A stretch of 64,000 bases of DNA from Flavobacterium oncorhynchi (GCF_002217355.1 NZ_MUHA01000006.1:62001-126000), one strand, 5' to 3'. Shown: positions 41,119 to 48,856, counted from the first letter of the stretch. The notes: generated by a model not told the origin, from the letters alone. Translations and numbers: made by a program.

Positions 41119-41190
41119 AAAAGAGTGTCGTCAGGAAATGGTTCCTTCGTTCCAAAGAAATTTAAACCATTCCTAAGTGTTACCTCTTTT
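41119..41190 (+). ncRNA. Y-RNA-like RNA 5, minimal, divergent stem
   Basis: Outer helix AAAAGAG (41119-41125) / CTCTTTT (41184-41190); internal loop TGTCGTC / AAGTGTTAC; inner helix AGGAAATGG (41133-41141) / CCATTCCT (41167-41174), one bulged A; then TTCCTTCGT. The stem sequence differs from the other four at most positions yet still pairs. No tRNA-like arms. Confidence 0.72.
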
Positions 41191-41243
41191 AAAATTAAAA
41201 AATGAATGTTGAACATCAATTAAATAAAATTAAAGACACAGTG

Positions 41244-41345
41244 TGTCATTTCGAGGAACGAGAAATCTCCACGAGAAGCTCTACAAAGATTGGCGATTTT
41301 GATTGCGGAATTACTTGCGAAGATTTCTCGTTCCTCGAAATGACA
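41244..41345. repeat. R1 palindromic repeat, copy 4 (102 bp), changed but still complementary arms
   Basis: The left arm starts TGTCATTTCGAGGAACGAG and the right arm ends CTCGTTCCTCGAAATGACA. Compared with copies 1 and 2 two bases differ (CGAGGAACG for CGACGAAGG), and both arms changed together. Confidence 0.88.
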
Positions 41346-41363
41346 AACGGCGTGTTAATCACT

Positions 41364-41462
41364 TTAGATAAAAACTTTGCGTCTTAGCGACTTTGCGAGA
41401 AATATGCCTTCGGTTGGCAAAAAAACCTTTGCGCCTTTGGCACTTTGCACCTTTGCCCCTTA
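41364..41462. repeat. R2-family intergenic repeat before rtcB
   Basis: AAACTTTGCGTCTTAGCGAC, TTTGCGAGAAATATGCC, CCTTTGCGCCTTTGGCACTT and TGCACCTTTGCCCC in a row. It fills the leader of rtcB, which also gives a spurious in-frame codon upstream of the real ATG. Confidence 0.6.
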
Positions 41463-41474
41463 AAAAACAAAAAA

Positions 41475-42896
41475 ATGAAAACACAAATAAACGGTACAGA
41501 TATATTAGAATTAGGATTCCCAGAAGGAAAAATAATCGGAATCGCCTTAAAAATAAACAGCAAAAGAAACGGATTCACAAGAGACGAAATGATTACAAAT
41601 TTCAAAAACGTCTTAGAAACTCCGGAGAATTATATAGAGGATAAAATCTTCAGCAAATTAGCCGTTGCTTTAATCGAAAAATCAAATGAAAAACCAGAAG
41701 ATTTCATCGCTTTAAATGAAAATCCGAATGCGTATTCGGCTTACGGATTAGATCATATTGAAGACGGAGCCAGAAAACAAATGGAAGTTGCCATGAAACT
41801 TCCTGTTACGGTTGCGGGCGCTTTAATGCCAGACGCGCACCAAGGTTACGGATTGCCAATTGGCGGAGTTTTGGCTACAAAAAATGCCATTATTCCGTAT
41901 GGTGTTGGAGTTGATATTGGATGTAGAATGGCGTTATCGGTTTATGATATTCCAGAAGATTTTTACTTTGAAAACGAAGCTAAATTCAAAAGAGAATTAA
42001 TCGCGCATTCTAAGTTTGGAGCAGGTCACGGATTTCACGGTCAGTACAAATCAGATCATGCGGTTTTGGAGAATGAGACTTTCAATATGAATCCGTTTGT
42101 GAAGAACTTGAAAGATAAAGCCTGGTCGCAATTAGGATCTTCGGGTGGTGGAAATCACTTTGTGGAATTCGGAATCATGGAATTTGCGCAAGACGATGCA
42201 GTTTTGAATATCCCAAAAGGAAAATACGTCGCTTTGTTAACGCATTCCGGTTCACGCGGAATGGGAGCCACAATTGCCGGACATTATACGAAAATCGCCA
42301 AAGACGAATGTAAACTTCCAGAAGTGGCCAAAAACTTAGCGTATTTAGATATGAATTCGCAATTAGGTCAGGAATACTGGCTGGCGATGAATTTGGCGGG
42401 AGATTACGCTTCGGCTTGCCACGAGATTATCCATAACAAAATGGAACGCACTTTGGGTACGACGATTTTAGCCAAAGTCGAAAACCACCATAATTTCGCC
42501 TGGAAAGAAATCTGGAACGGCGAAGAAGTAATCGTACATAGAAAAGGAGCAACCCCAGCCGGAAAAGGCGTTATGGGAATCATTCCGGGAAGTATGACCG
42601 CACCGGGATTTTTGGTGAGAGGAAAAGGCGAGGAGAACGCCATTAATTCGGCGTCGCATGGAGCAGGAAGACAAATGAGCAGAACCCAAGCCATAAAAAA
42701 CATCACACAAACCGAAATGAAATCCATCCTGAAAGATCATGGCGTTACGCTTATCGGAGCAGGACTTGACGAAGCCCCAATGGTGTATAAAGATATCAAT
42801 CAGGTGATGGAAGCACAACAGGATTTAGTGGATGTTGTGGCGAAGTTTACACCGAAACTGGTTAGAATGGCAGATGATGGAAGCAGAGAAGATTAG
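41475..42896 (+). CDS. rtcB: RtcB-type RNA ligase
   Basis: The 473 residues form the Mn2+/GTP-dependent ligase that joins 2',3'-cyclic phosphate (3'-phosphate) to 5'-OH RNA ends. The active site is intact: MPDAHQGYGLPIGGV (Asp, His), GVDIGCRMAL (Cys150), GSSGGGNHFVEFG, LTHSGSRGMG, HRKGATPA and INSASHGAGRQMSR with His395 as GMP acceptor. The start is ATG 41475 (MKTQINGTDILELGFPEGK); the frame opens further upstream only into repeat sequence. It is the third component of the Ro / Y-RNA / RtcB repair locus, on the same strand. Confidence 0.95.
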   Translation: MKTQINGTDILELGFPEGKIIGIALKINSKRNGFTRDEMITNFKNVLETPENYIEDKIFSKLAVALIEKSNEKPEDFIALNENPNAYSAYGLDHIEDGARKQMEVAMKLPVTVAGALMPDAHQGYGLPIGGVLATKNAIIPYGVGVDIGCRMALSVYDIPEDFYFENEAKFKRELIAHSKFGAGHGFHGQYKSDHAVLENETFNMNPFVKNLKDKAWSQLGSSGGGNHFVEFGIMEFAQDDAVLNIPKGKYVALLTHSGSRGMGATIAGHYTKIAKDECKLPEVAKNLAYLDMNSQLGQEYWLAMNLAGDYASACHEIIHNKMERTLGTTILAKVENHHNFAWKEIWNGEEVIVHRKGATPAGKGVMGIIPGSMTAPGFLVRGKGEENAINSASHGAGRQMSRTQAIKNITQTEMKSILKDHGVTLIGAGLDEAPMVYKDINQVMEAQQDLVDVVAKFTPKLVRMADDGSRED

Positions 42897-42901
42897 TTTC
42901 T

Positions 42902-42945
42902 TTTGAGGTTCAAAGGTGCAGAGAGGCAAAGGTTCAAAGGTTTTT
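42902..42945. repeat. R2-family intergenic repeat
   Basis: GAGGTTCAAAGGTGCAGAGA then GGCAAAGGTTCAAAGG, right after rtcB; the reverse sense of the CTTTG.. copies before tatD. Confidence 0.55.
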
Positions 42946-42962
42946 AACCGATTGAATCGTAG

Positions 42963-42982
42963 AGACGCACAGCAGTGCGTCT
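42963..42982. repeat. 20-bp hairpin AGACGCAC/GTGCGTCT
   Basis: AGACGCAC AGCA GTGCGTCT, perfect 8-bp stem with a tetraloop, between rtcB and an R1 copy. Could act as a terminator-like stem but lacks a T-run. Confidence 0.6.
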
Positions 42983-43004
42983 AACACAACGTATCCTCAT
43001 TTTA

Positions 43005-43106
43005 TGTCATTTCGACGGAGGAGAAATCACACGCGGGATTCGACAAAGATTGGCGACATTCTGTGCGGAGTTTCTAGTGCGATTTCTCCCTTCGGTCGAA
43101 ATGACA
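43005..43106. repeat. R1 palindromic repeat, copy 5 (102 bp), degraded
   Basis: Ends TGTCATTTCGACGGAGGAG and CTCCCTTCGGTCGAAATGACA-like right arm; arms now contain small bulges. Interior keeps ACAAAGATTGGCGA as in copy 4. Confidence 0.85.
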
Positions 43107-43109
43107 AAC

Positions 43110-43213
43110 TTTGTCCCTCTGTCCCTTTGAACCTTTGCAACTTAAAAATAAAATAACAAAAAGACTCAAAGAGAAGAAACCTTTGTCCCTCTGTCCCTTT
43201 GAGCCTTTGTAAC
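43110..43213. repeat. R2-family repeat, direct duplication before tatD
   Basis: CTCTGTCCCTTTGAACCTTTG at 43120 region and CTCTGTCCCTTTGAGCCTTTG just before the ATG form a direct repeat about 75 bp apart. The rtcB-tatD gap (42897-43223) is therefore entirely repeats. Confidence 0.6.
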
Positions 43214-43223
43214 TTTAAAAAAC

Positions 43224-44021
43224 ATGAATTACATAGACATAGGAATCAACCTAACCAACAAACAATTCCAAAACGACATAGACGATGTCGTACAAGACGC
43301 GCTTGACGCCGATGTATCACAAATGATACTCACAGGCACCAATGTTCGAAATAGCGAAGAATCTGCGAAGATTGCAAGACAATATCCGGGCGTGCTTTAC
43401 GCTACGGCGGGAATACATCCGCATGATGCGAAGAGTTTTGATGCGCAGAGTATTTCGAAACTCAGGAAATTATTAGAACTGAAACACGTCGTTTCTGTTG
43501 GCGAATGCGGACTCGATTTTGATCGTGATTTTTCGCCCCGAAACAAACAGGAAGAATGTTATAAAGCTCAATTAGAATTGGCGATTGAAGTTCAGAAACC
43601 TTTGTTTTTGCACGAAAGAAGCGCTTTTAATTCGTTTATGAATATTACCAAAGACTATTTACCGCAATTGCCAAAAGCTGTTGTGCATTGTTTTACGGGA
43701 ACTTTGCAAGAAGCCAAAACCTATCTCGATAACGGATTTTATCTGGGTTTTACGGGAGCGATTTCAGATGCCAAACGTTTTAGTCATTTAAAAGAAGTCA
43801 TTCAGTACGTACCGCTCGACCGAATGATGATTGAAACTGATGCGCCGTTTATGCTTCCTAAAAATGTCCCGAACAGCCTCTTGAAGAAATACCACGAACG
43901 CCGTTGCGAACCTGCTTTTCTGCCGTATGTTGCCGGAACAATTGCACAGTTTAAAGGAATTACTTTGGATAAAGTTGCGGAGGAAACGACTAGGAATTCT
44001 AAAAGCTTTTTTGGGATTTAA
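43224..44021 (+). CDS. tatD: TatD-family metal-dependent nuclease
   Basis: The 265-residue TIM-barrel hydrolase has the N-terminal metal motif replaced by IDIGINLTN (TatD proper rather than YcfH/YjjV, which have HCH). GIHPHDAK, SVGECGLDFDRDFSP (metal Glu), LFLHERSAF, AVVHCFTGT and IETDAPFM follow. TatD enzymes are 3'-5' exonucleases on DNA/RNA and have been linked to DNA repair and apoptosis-like decay. The position right after rtcB on the same strand could make it part of RNA end processing, but a repeat-filled 327-bp gap separates them. ATG at 43224. Confidence 0.9.
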   Translation: MNYIDIGINLTNKQFQNDIDDVVQDALDADVSQMILTGTNVRNSEESAKIARQYPGVLYATAGIHPHDAKSFDAQSISKLRKLLELKHVVSVGECGLDFDRDFSPRNKQEECYKAQLELAIEVQKPLFLHERSAFNSFMNITKDYLPQLPKAVVHCFTGTLQEAKTYLDNGFYLGFTGAISDAKRFSHLKEVIQYVPLDRMMIETDAPFMLPKNVPNSLLKKYHERRCEPAFLPYVAGTIAQFKGITLDKVAEETTRNSKSFFGI

Positions 44022-44198
44022 CTGAATAAAATGCGAAAAAAGTGCATTTTAACCGATTTACAAGTTAGTTGTAGAATAAAATATTACTAAGAAATTTATT
44101 ATAAATAGATTTGAATAAATTGTGGAAAATAAAAAAAACAAAGATATGGTTAAAACTCATTACCATTTTAAAATGAGTTAAATTAAATATATAAAATT

Positions 44199-45146
44199 AT
44201 GGGATTTGACAAATCTGACTATTTATTTAATGTGCTAGAAACACATAAAATGAAACATATCGATTCATTATTCGATAAGTTTAAAGAAAGAAGAAAAGAG
44301 ATTAAAGAGAAGTTAGAGGAAAAGTTTGGTGATGATATTTATACAACTTTTAATTCAGGATCTTATGCTAAACATACTGCTGTAAATGCCAAATTTGATT
44401 TGGACATTGTTGCTCCTTGTAAAAGAAATTCTTTTTCCACAATAACAGGAATGTTTGATGACTTTTTTGATTTTTTGCAAACGGAATATAAAGAGATAGC
44501 TTATGTACGAAAACAAAAAGTTTCTATTGGAATTGAATTCTTTGCAGATGAAGATAATGAAGTTGTGCAAATTGATGTAGTACCGGGAAGAGAATTGAAG
44601 CAAGGAGATTATCCAAATGATAATTATCTTAATATAAATATAAATGTTGATGGTTCAAATTATACCCAAACTAACATTCATGCTCAAATAGAGAATATAA
44701 AAGGAAAGAGTGATGCGAGACAAATAATTAGACTTCTTAAAATATGGAAATACCAAAATTATAAGGATTATAAATCTTTTTTCATTGAATTAATTGTAAT
44801 CAAAGCATTTGAAAACAAAATTGTTTCTGGCAGTTTATGGTCAAAATTTAAAACGGTCTTGGAATACATTATAGATGAAATTGAAGAAGATAATTTTTCT
44901 TTAAAAGATCCTGGTAATTCGAGTAATGATATTGCGAAAACAATGGATAGTTATAAAAAAACTTTACTAAAAAACGATCTAAAATTTTTACTAGATCAAG
45001 TAGAGTTAAATGATGAAAATTTAAAAAATCATTTTAAAGAAAACGAAAAATTTAAATTTGTTGAGCAATCTTCTGAATCTAAGGGATCTTATAGAGTTAA
45101 TGATTCATCTAGAGCTATTATTCCTCCTAGTAATCAATTTGGGTAA
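44199..45146 (+). CDS. CD-NTase (cGAS/DncV-like nucleotidyltransferase) of a CBASS-like operon
   Basis: The 315 residues contain the polymerase-beta core: FNSGSYAKHTAVNAKFDLDIV with Gly54-Ser55 and Asp67-x-Asp69, and the third acid Asp126 in VVQIDVVPG. A helical nucleotidyltransferase C-domain follows (ARQIIRLLKIWKYQNYKDYKSFFIELIVIKAF). It should make a cyclic oligonucleotide signal on phage infection. The C-terminus is a flexible tail ending in IPPSNQFG with a terminal Gly, as expected for the protein that the neighbouring E2-E1 enzyme conjugates in type II CBASS. The base composition is AT-richer than tatD and rtcB. The next gene starts 3 nt after its stop. Confidence 0.88.
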   Translation: MGFDKSDYLFNVLETHKMKHIDSLFDKFKERRKEIKEKLEEKFGDDIYTTFNSGSYAKHTAVNAKFDLDIVAPCKRNSFSTITGMFDDFFDFLQTEYKEIAYVRKQKVSIGIEFFADEDNEVVQIDVVPGRELKQGDYPNDNYLNININVDGSNYTQTNIHAQIENIKGKSDARQIIRLLKIWKYQNYKDYKSFFIELIVIKAFENKIVSGSLWSKFKTVLEYIIDEIEEDNFSLKDPGNSSNDIAKTMDSYKKTLLKNDLKFLLDQVELNDENLKNHFKENEKFKFVEQSSESKGSYRVNDSSRAIIPPSNQFG

Positions 45147-45149
45147 TAA

Positions 45150-46754
45150 ATGGAAGAAAGATTAAGTGCAATTATAAATATTTTTCAACAGTTTGATGAT
45201 CTTAAAATAATTAAAAATTTTGAGATCATCGATAGTTACATAAGTGGAAAAATTGAGATTTCGTGTTTACAGAAACCTAATATTATTTTTGATGTTAAAA
45301 TTTCAAATAATTATCCTCTAAAATCAGGTACTGTAGAGTCAATAAGTTTTATAAATAAAAATCTAAAAAAATATTCCCATATAAATTTTGATGGATCTGT
45401 CTGTTTTCATAATCCAACACATCCAGATTTAGAATATAAATTAGAGTTTGATATTAAGGCATTATTGGAGTGGGTCGATAAATATTATATTAAGGAATTA
45501 AATGACGGGCACTTTGAATATCTTTTTTATAAAAATCAGGATTCAAATCAAGTTTTTTTATTTTCTGATCCTGATAATTCAATCACTAGAGAGGATTTTG
45601 GTTTTATGTTTTTTAATAAACATAGTACATTTAATGATAAAAATACATTTTTGATCCAAGGATTAAAGAGTCAAACTGGAAGAAATAATATTATTTTTGG
45701 ATGGAGTAAATATTATAGCGGGTTTAAAGGAGCAAATAAAGGATTGTATTACATTGCAGAAAAACCACCAGTTTATTACCGCAATTTTGCTTATGAGAAG
45801 TGGTCTGATTTTAAAACTATTTTATCGAATGAGTTTTTTAAGTTTCTAAATGATTCCAAAAGACATATTGAAAGAAAGCATTTATTAGATAATAAATACT
45901 TGATATTATTGTATGGCTATCCAATAGATAATGAAAAAATGCATTTTGAGACTTTAAAAATTGATTATTATAACATTCCAATTTTTAAGAATGAAATTTC
46001 CGATGATTATATTACATGGTGTAAAACGGTAGACAGTTCTTATGAATTGTTTTTTGGAAGGGGAAAATTAAATGATAATTTGACTGAAAAGAAAATATTA
46101 ATAATAGGAATAGGCGCTGTTGGTAGTAGTTTATCTGAATCTTTAGTGAGAGGAGGGTGCAAGTATGTCGATATTTTAGATTACGATATTAAAGAAATTG
46201 GAAATATATGTAGAGCGAAGTATAATTTTATGCATGGAGAGAGACCAAAGGTAGATGAATTAAAATTTTCGCTAATTGCGATTTCTCCTTTTGTAAATGT
46301 AGAAAGTTATAATCTACCATTATTACCACTTCAAACACTACCAGATTTAAAAAAGAATTATGCTGATTATTTAGATAAATATGATTTTATTTTTAATTGT
46401 TCTGCTAGTAATGATGTTAATATTATTTTAGATCAACTAGAAATTAAAAATAAAACAATTGTTAGTATATCGATATCAAATCATGCTAATGATTTAGTAT
46501 GTATAATCGGAAATGAGAATATATATAACAGTAATTCAGAGATTTTTCAAGAAATTAACCAAGATTTAATTGATATGTTCAATCCTCAAGGTTGCTGGAA
46601 TCCTACGTTTAAAGCATCGTATCACAATATCAATGCTTTAGTCAATTATGCATTAAGTAACATTGATTATAGATTAAAGAAAGGACTTGCATTGAAAACA
46701 TTTTTATTACAAGTTGCAGAAGAAAGTAATTATAAAATTAATTTAAAAGATTGA
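45150..46754 (+). CDS. cap2: E2-E1 fusion of type II CBASS (Cap2-like, ThiF family)
   Basis: The 534 residues begin with a UBC/E2-like domain containing INFDGSVCFHNP, Cys85 being the candidate E2 cysteine. From about 300 a ThiF/E1 domain follows: ILIIGIGAVGSSLSESL (ATP loop GxGxxG near 315-325), DILDYDIKEIGNICRAKYNF and a later NPQGCWNPTF with Cys482 as the candidate E1 cysteine. In type II CBASS this enzyme joins the CD-NTase C-terminus to a target and so primes cyclase activity. The gene fits tightly between the CD-NTase and the JAMM gene. Confidence 0.88.
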   Translation: MEERLSAIINIFQQFDDLKIIKNFEIIDSYISGKIEISCLQKPNIIFDVKISNNYPLKSGTVESISFINKNLKKYSHINFDGSVCFHNPTHPDLEYKLEFDIKALLEWVDKYYIKELNDGHFEYLFYKNQDSNQVFLFSDPDNSITREDFGFMFFNKHSTFNDKNTFLIQGLKSQTGRNNIIFGWSKYYSGFKGANKGLYYIAEKPPVYYRNFAYEKWSDFKTILSNEFFKFLNDSKRHIERKHLLDNKYLILLYGYPIDNEKMHFETLKIDYYNIPIFKNEISDDYITWCKTVDSSYELFFGRGKLNDNLTEKKILIIGIGAVGSSLSESLVRGGCKYVDILDYDIKEIGNICRAKYNFMHGERPKVDELKFSLIAISPFVNVESYNLPLLPLQTLPDLKKNYADYLDKYDFIFNCSASNDVNIILDQLEIKNKTIVSISISNHANDLVCIIGNENIYNSNSEIFQEINQDLIDMFNPQGCWNPTFKASYHNINALVNYALSNIDYRLKKGLALKTFLLQVAEESNYKINLKD

Positions 46755-46755
46755 A

Positions 46756-47223
46756 GTGATATTAAAAAATGCTGAAACTGGTTTACAAATAGAATTTGAA
46801 GATGAAATCATTAAAGAATTTGAAAAAATTGCATTAAAATTTTATCCTAATGAAATAGGAGGATATCTTATGGGATATTATACTGAAGATAAAAGTAACG
46901 CAGTAATAGTCAAACAAATTCTTTCTAATAATTTTGAGAATTCTCCAACTTCATTTAGACATGTTGTAGATCAGAAACTAAAAGAAAAATTTATAAAAGT
47001 ATTTAATGAAGAAAAGATTCACTATTTAGGAGAGTGGCATACACATCCCAACTCAAATTCAAATTATAGTTTAACAGATTTTAATGCTTTAAAAAAAATA
47101 GCTAATAATAAAGATTCTAATATTAATAATCCAATTTTACTGATAATTGGATTTGATAAGACAGGAATCAAAGACTATAGTTTTAATGTTTTCTTTAATA
47201 ACAAATTATATAAATATGAGTAA
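46756..47223 (+). CDS. cap3: JAB/JAMM metalloprotease of type II CBASS (Cap3-like)
   Basis: The 155 residues show a complete JAMM zinc site: Glu33 (EIGGYLMG), His95-x-His97 and, exactly ten residues further, Asp108 (EWHTHPNSNSNYSLTD). Cap3 removes the conjugate made by Cap2. The start is a GTG at 46756, one base after the Cap2 stop (the frame is closed upstream and no ATG precedes the domain). The 3' end overlaps the start of the nuclease gene. Confidence 0.9.
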   Translation: MILKNAETGLQIEFEDEIIKEFEKIALKFYPNEIGGYLMGYYTEDKSNAVIVKQILSNNFENSPTSFRHVVDQKLKEKFIKVFNEEKIHYLGEWHTHPNSNSNYSLTDFNALKKIANNKDSNINNPILLIIGFDKTGIKDYSFNVFFNNKLYKYE

Positions 47224-48052
47224 AATAAATTTAAAGGAGTTATTTGGAGGTTTGCAGAATCAAATGGTAGCACAATTAAACACCAATCGTGAATATATTA
47301 GTCATCCTGGCTCTGTAGGAGATGCTTTAGAAAATGTTTGGATTGATTGGTTAAGAAAGTATCTCCCTAACAGATATTGTGTTGATAAAGCTATTGTCAT
47401 TGATTCTAATGGAAATACTAGTCATCAAATAGATGTCGTAATTTATGATCAACATTTTACTCCTTTCGTATTTAATCAAAATGGGTTTATTTATATTCCT
47501 GCAGAAGGAGTTTATGCTGTTTTTGAAGTAAAACCTGATTTTGAAGGTAGTGTAGCTGTATCGAAAAGTGAAACAATTAGCTATATAGAATACGCAGGTA
47601 GAAAAATTCAAAGTGTTAGGGAGTTAAAAAGGACTTCCGTTGGAATAATTAATGCAGGAGTTCCTTGGAGCCCAAGACCGTTAACAAAAATTATTGGAGG
47701 AATATTAGCAAGTACTAATAGTATTAAGAAGCAAACAACTCTAAACAATCATTTACAGAACTTAACAGGATTAAAAACCATGGAAATGGGATGTTCGATA
47801 GAATTCGGAAGTTTTTATATTGATTATGAAGGGGTACAGGAACTTTCTATAGACAATGTCCAAGAAAACATAGAAAAGTATTACATGAATAGAACAATTA
47901 AAGATATCGAATATAGTGATAAGGAAGTTTCTCTTGTTTCTTTTTTTCTTCAATTAACTCATTATTTACAGCAAGTTATAGGGACAGTAGCATCTATTGA
48001 TCTAGATTCATATGCTAAAGCAATTGGATTTAGTATTGATAAAAGTATATAA
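47216..48052 (+). CDS. DUF6602-like PD-(D/E)xK nuclease, probable CBASS effector
   Basis: The real start is ATG 47216, overlapping the cap3 stop in ATGAGTAA (translational coupling). The frame's upstream part belongs to cap3. The 278 residues begin with helices (FGGLQNQMVAQLN, SVGDALENVWIDWL), then a nuclease core: HQIDVVIYD (Asp73) and YAVFEVKPDF (Glu104-x-Lys106), with SVGDALE supplying the alpha-helical acid. This is the PD-(D/E)xK pattern of DUF6602. The C-terminal 130 residues (TRTIKDIEYSDKEVSLVSFFLQL, TVASIDLDSYAKAIG) are unassigned. It is the only candidate effector in the operon; no SAVED or TM domain is seen, so how it would sense the signal is unclear. Confidence 0.8.
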   Translation: MSKINLKELFGGLQNQMVAQLNTNREYISHPGSVGDALENVWIDWLRKYLPNRYCVDKAIVIDSNGNTSHQIDVVIYDQHFTPFVFNQNGFIYIPAEGVYAVFEVKPDFEGSVAVSKSETISYIEYAGRKIQSVRELKRTSVGIINAGVPWSPRPLTKIIGGILASTNSIKKQTTLNNHLQNLTGLKTMEMGCSIEFGSFYIDYEGVQELSIDNVQENIEKYYMNRTIKDIEYSDKEVSLVSFFLQLTHYLQQVIGTVASIDLDSYAKAIGFSIDKSI

Positions 48053-48119
48053 TTAAAAGTAAGCTTTTTCTTTAGAGAGGGTTTAGTGCATCTAAATTTT
48101 CTATTATGTAAAAAGAAAA

Positions 48120-48179
48120 CCAGATAGTGCAGATTTGTAATCCATGCCCGCAAAGATTGGATATATGAGCACTATCAGG
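48120..48179. repeat. long hairpin, REP/RAYT-like
   Basis: GATAGTGC (48123-48130) and GCACTATC (48169-48176) bracket TGCCCGCAAAGATTGGATAT. The style resembles flavobacterial REP-type repeats; no transposase is nearby in the window. Confidence 0.5.
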
Positions 48180-48197
48180 TTTCAAATAAAAACCCAA

Positions 48198-48223
48198 ACC
48201 CTGCAAATACCAATTTGCAGGGT
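48198..48223. terminator. terminator after the CBASS operon (copy 1 of a repeated terminator)
   Basis: ACCCTGCAAAT / ATTTGCAGGGT with T-run. The stretch AACCCTGCAAATACCAA plus TTGCAGGGT recurs almost exactly at 54041-54068. Confidence 0.85.
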
Positions 48224-48346
48224 ATTTTTTTAGTATCAAATCGTACTTTTAATTCTGAGATTTTTTAACATTTTAAAGACATTATTTTAAGAATAAACTG
48301 ATTTAAAATTCTTACATTACCACCTCGAAATAAAAGCCTATTAAAG

Positions 48347-48781
48347 ATGAATATCAGCATCTCAGTTAAACAATTAGGAAAAAAACATCCGCTTCTTCAG
48401 GGAAAAAATATAGCGCTGGCTATAGAAAATCCTTTCATTTCCACACAAAAACTAATCGAATCGATTGTAGATTATCAAGTGCAATTATTCCATGCTTCTT
48501 CTTTTGAGTTTGAGGACGAAGACAAAATCCATCTTCCAAAAGAAAATTACCTTCCCATTCTAACCGACACAGGAAAAGTAGGTTTTGGCGCACTTTACAA
48601 CCACAACAAAGTAGATTTGGCCAAAGCGCAGGAAAATGCCATAGTGGCCTTCGAAGACGGAATGTACGCTGTTTTCTACGGCGACGATCAGCTCGAAACC
48701 TTAACCGAGGAAATCGATTTATCCAAAAATAAAGCCATCACTTTTATCAGACTTACGTTTCTGGCGGGAAGCTATTGGTAA
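48347..48781 (+). CDS. hypothetical protein preceding the DUF4132 gene
   Basis: The 144 residues show no signal or membrane segment and an alpha/beta look (MNISISVKQLGKKHPLLQGKNIALAIENPFISTQKLIESIVDYQVQLFH..., ending FIRLTFLAGSYW). The middle (LPKENYLPILTDTGKVGFGALYNHNKVDLAKAQENAIVAFEDG) is acidic and the tail looks like a buried strand. I do not recognise the family. It lies 116 nt upstream of the DUF4132 gene on the same strand, within the stretch bracketed by the repeated terminator, so it is probably its functional partner. Confidence 0.65.
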   Translation: MNISISVKQLGKKHPLLQGKNIALAIENPFISTQKLIESIVDYQVQLFHASSFEFEDEDKIHLPKENYLPILTDTGKVGFGALYNHNKVDLAKAQENAIVAFEDGMYAVFYGDDQLETLTEEIDLSKNKAITFIRLTFLAGSYW

Positions 48782-48856
48782 AAAATCAATGGCAATGACA
48801 ATATCAATTTGAATGTCAATTACAATAACAAAATTCAATTATGTGTTGTTTTCCAC

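Noticed and set aside
40667..41190. CRISPR-like array (five units starting GTCGT..ACTTCGT)
   Set aside because: Units differ in length (71-141 nt), have no constant repeat of 25+ nt and fold as separate two-helix RNAs; no cas genes are present.
42404..42818. Minus-strand frames opposite rtcB
   Set aside because: Antisense of the conserved RtcB active-site region, no leader or conserved features.
47147..47215. Longer N-terminus of the CBASS nuclease starting inside cap3
   Set aside because: It begins at a TTG and overlaps cap3 by 77 nt; the ATGAGTAA junction gives a normal coupled start at 47216.
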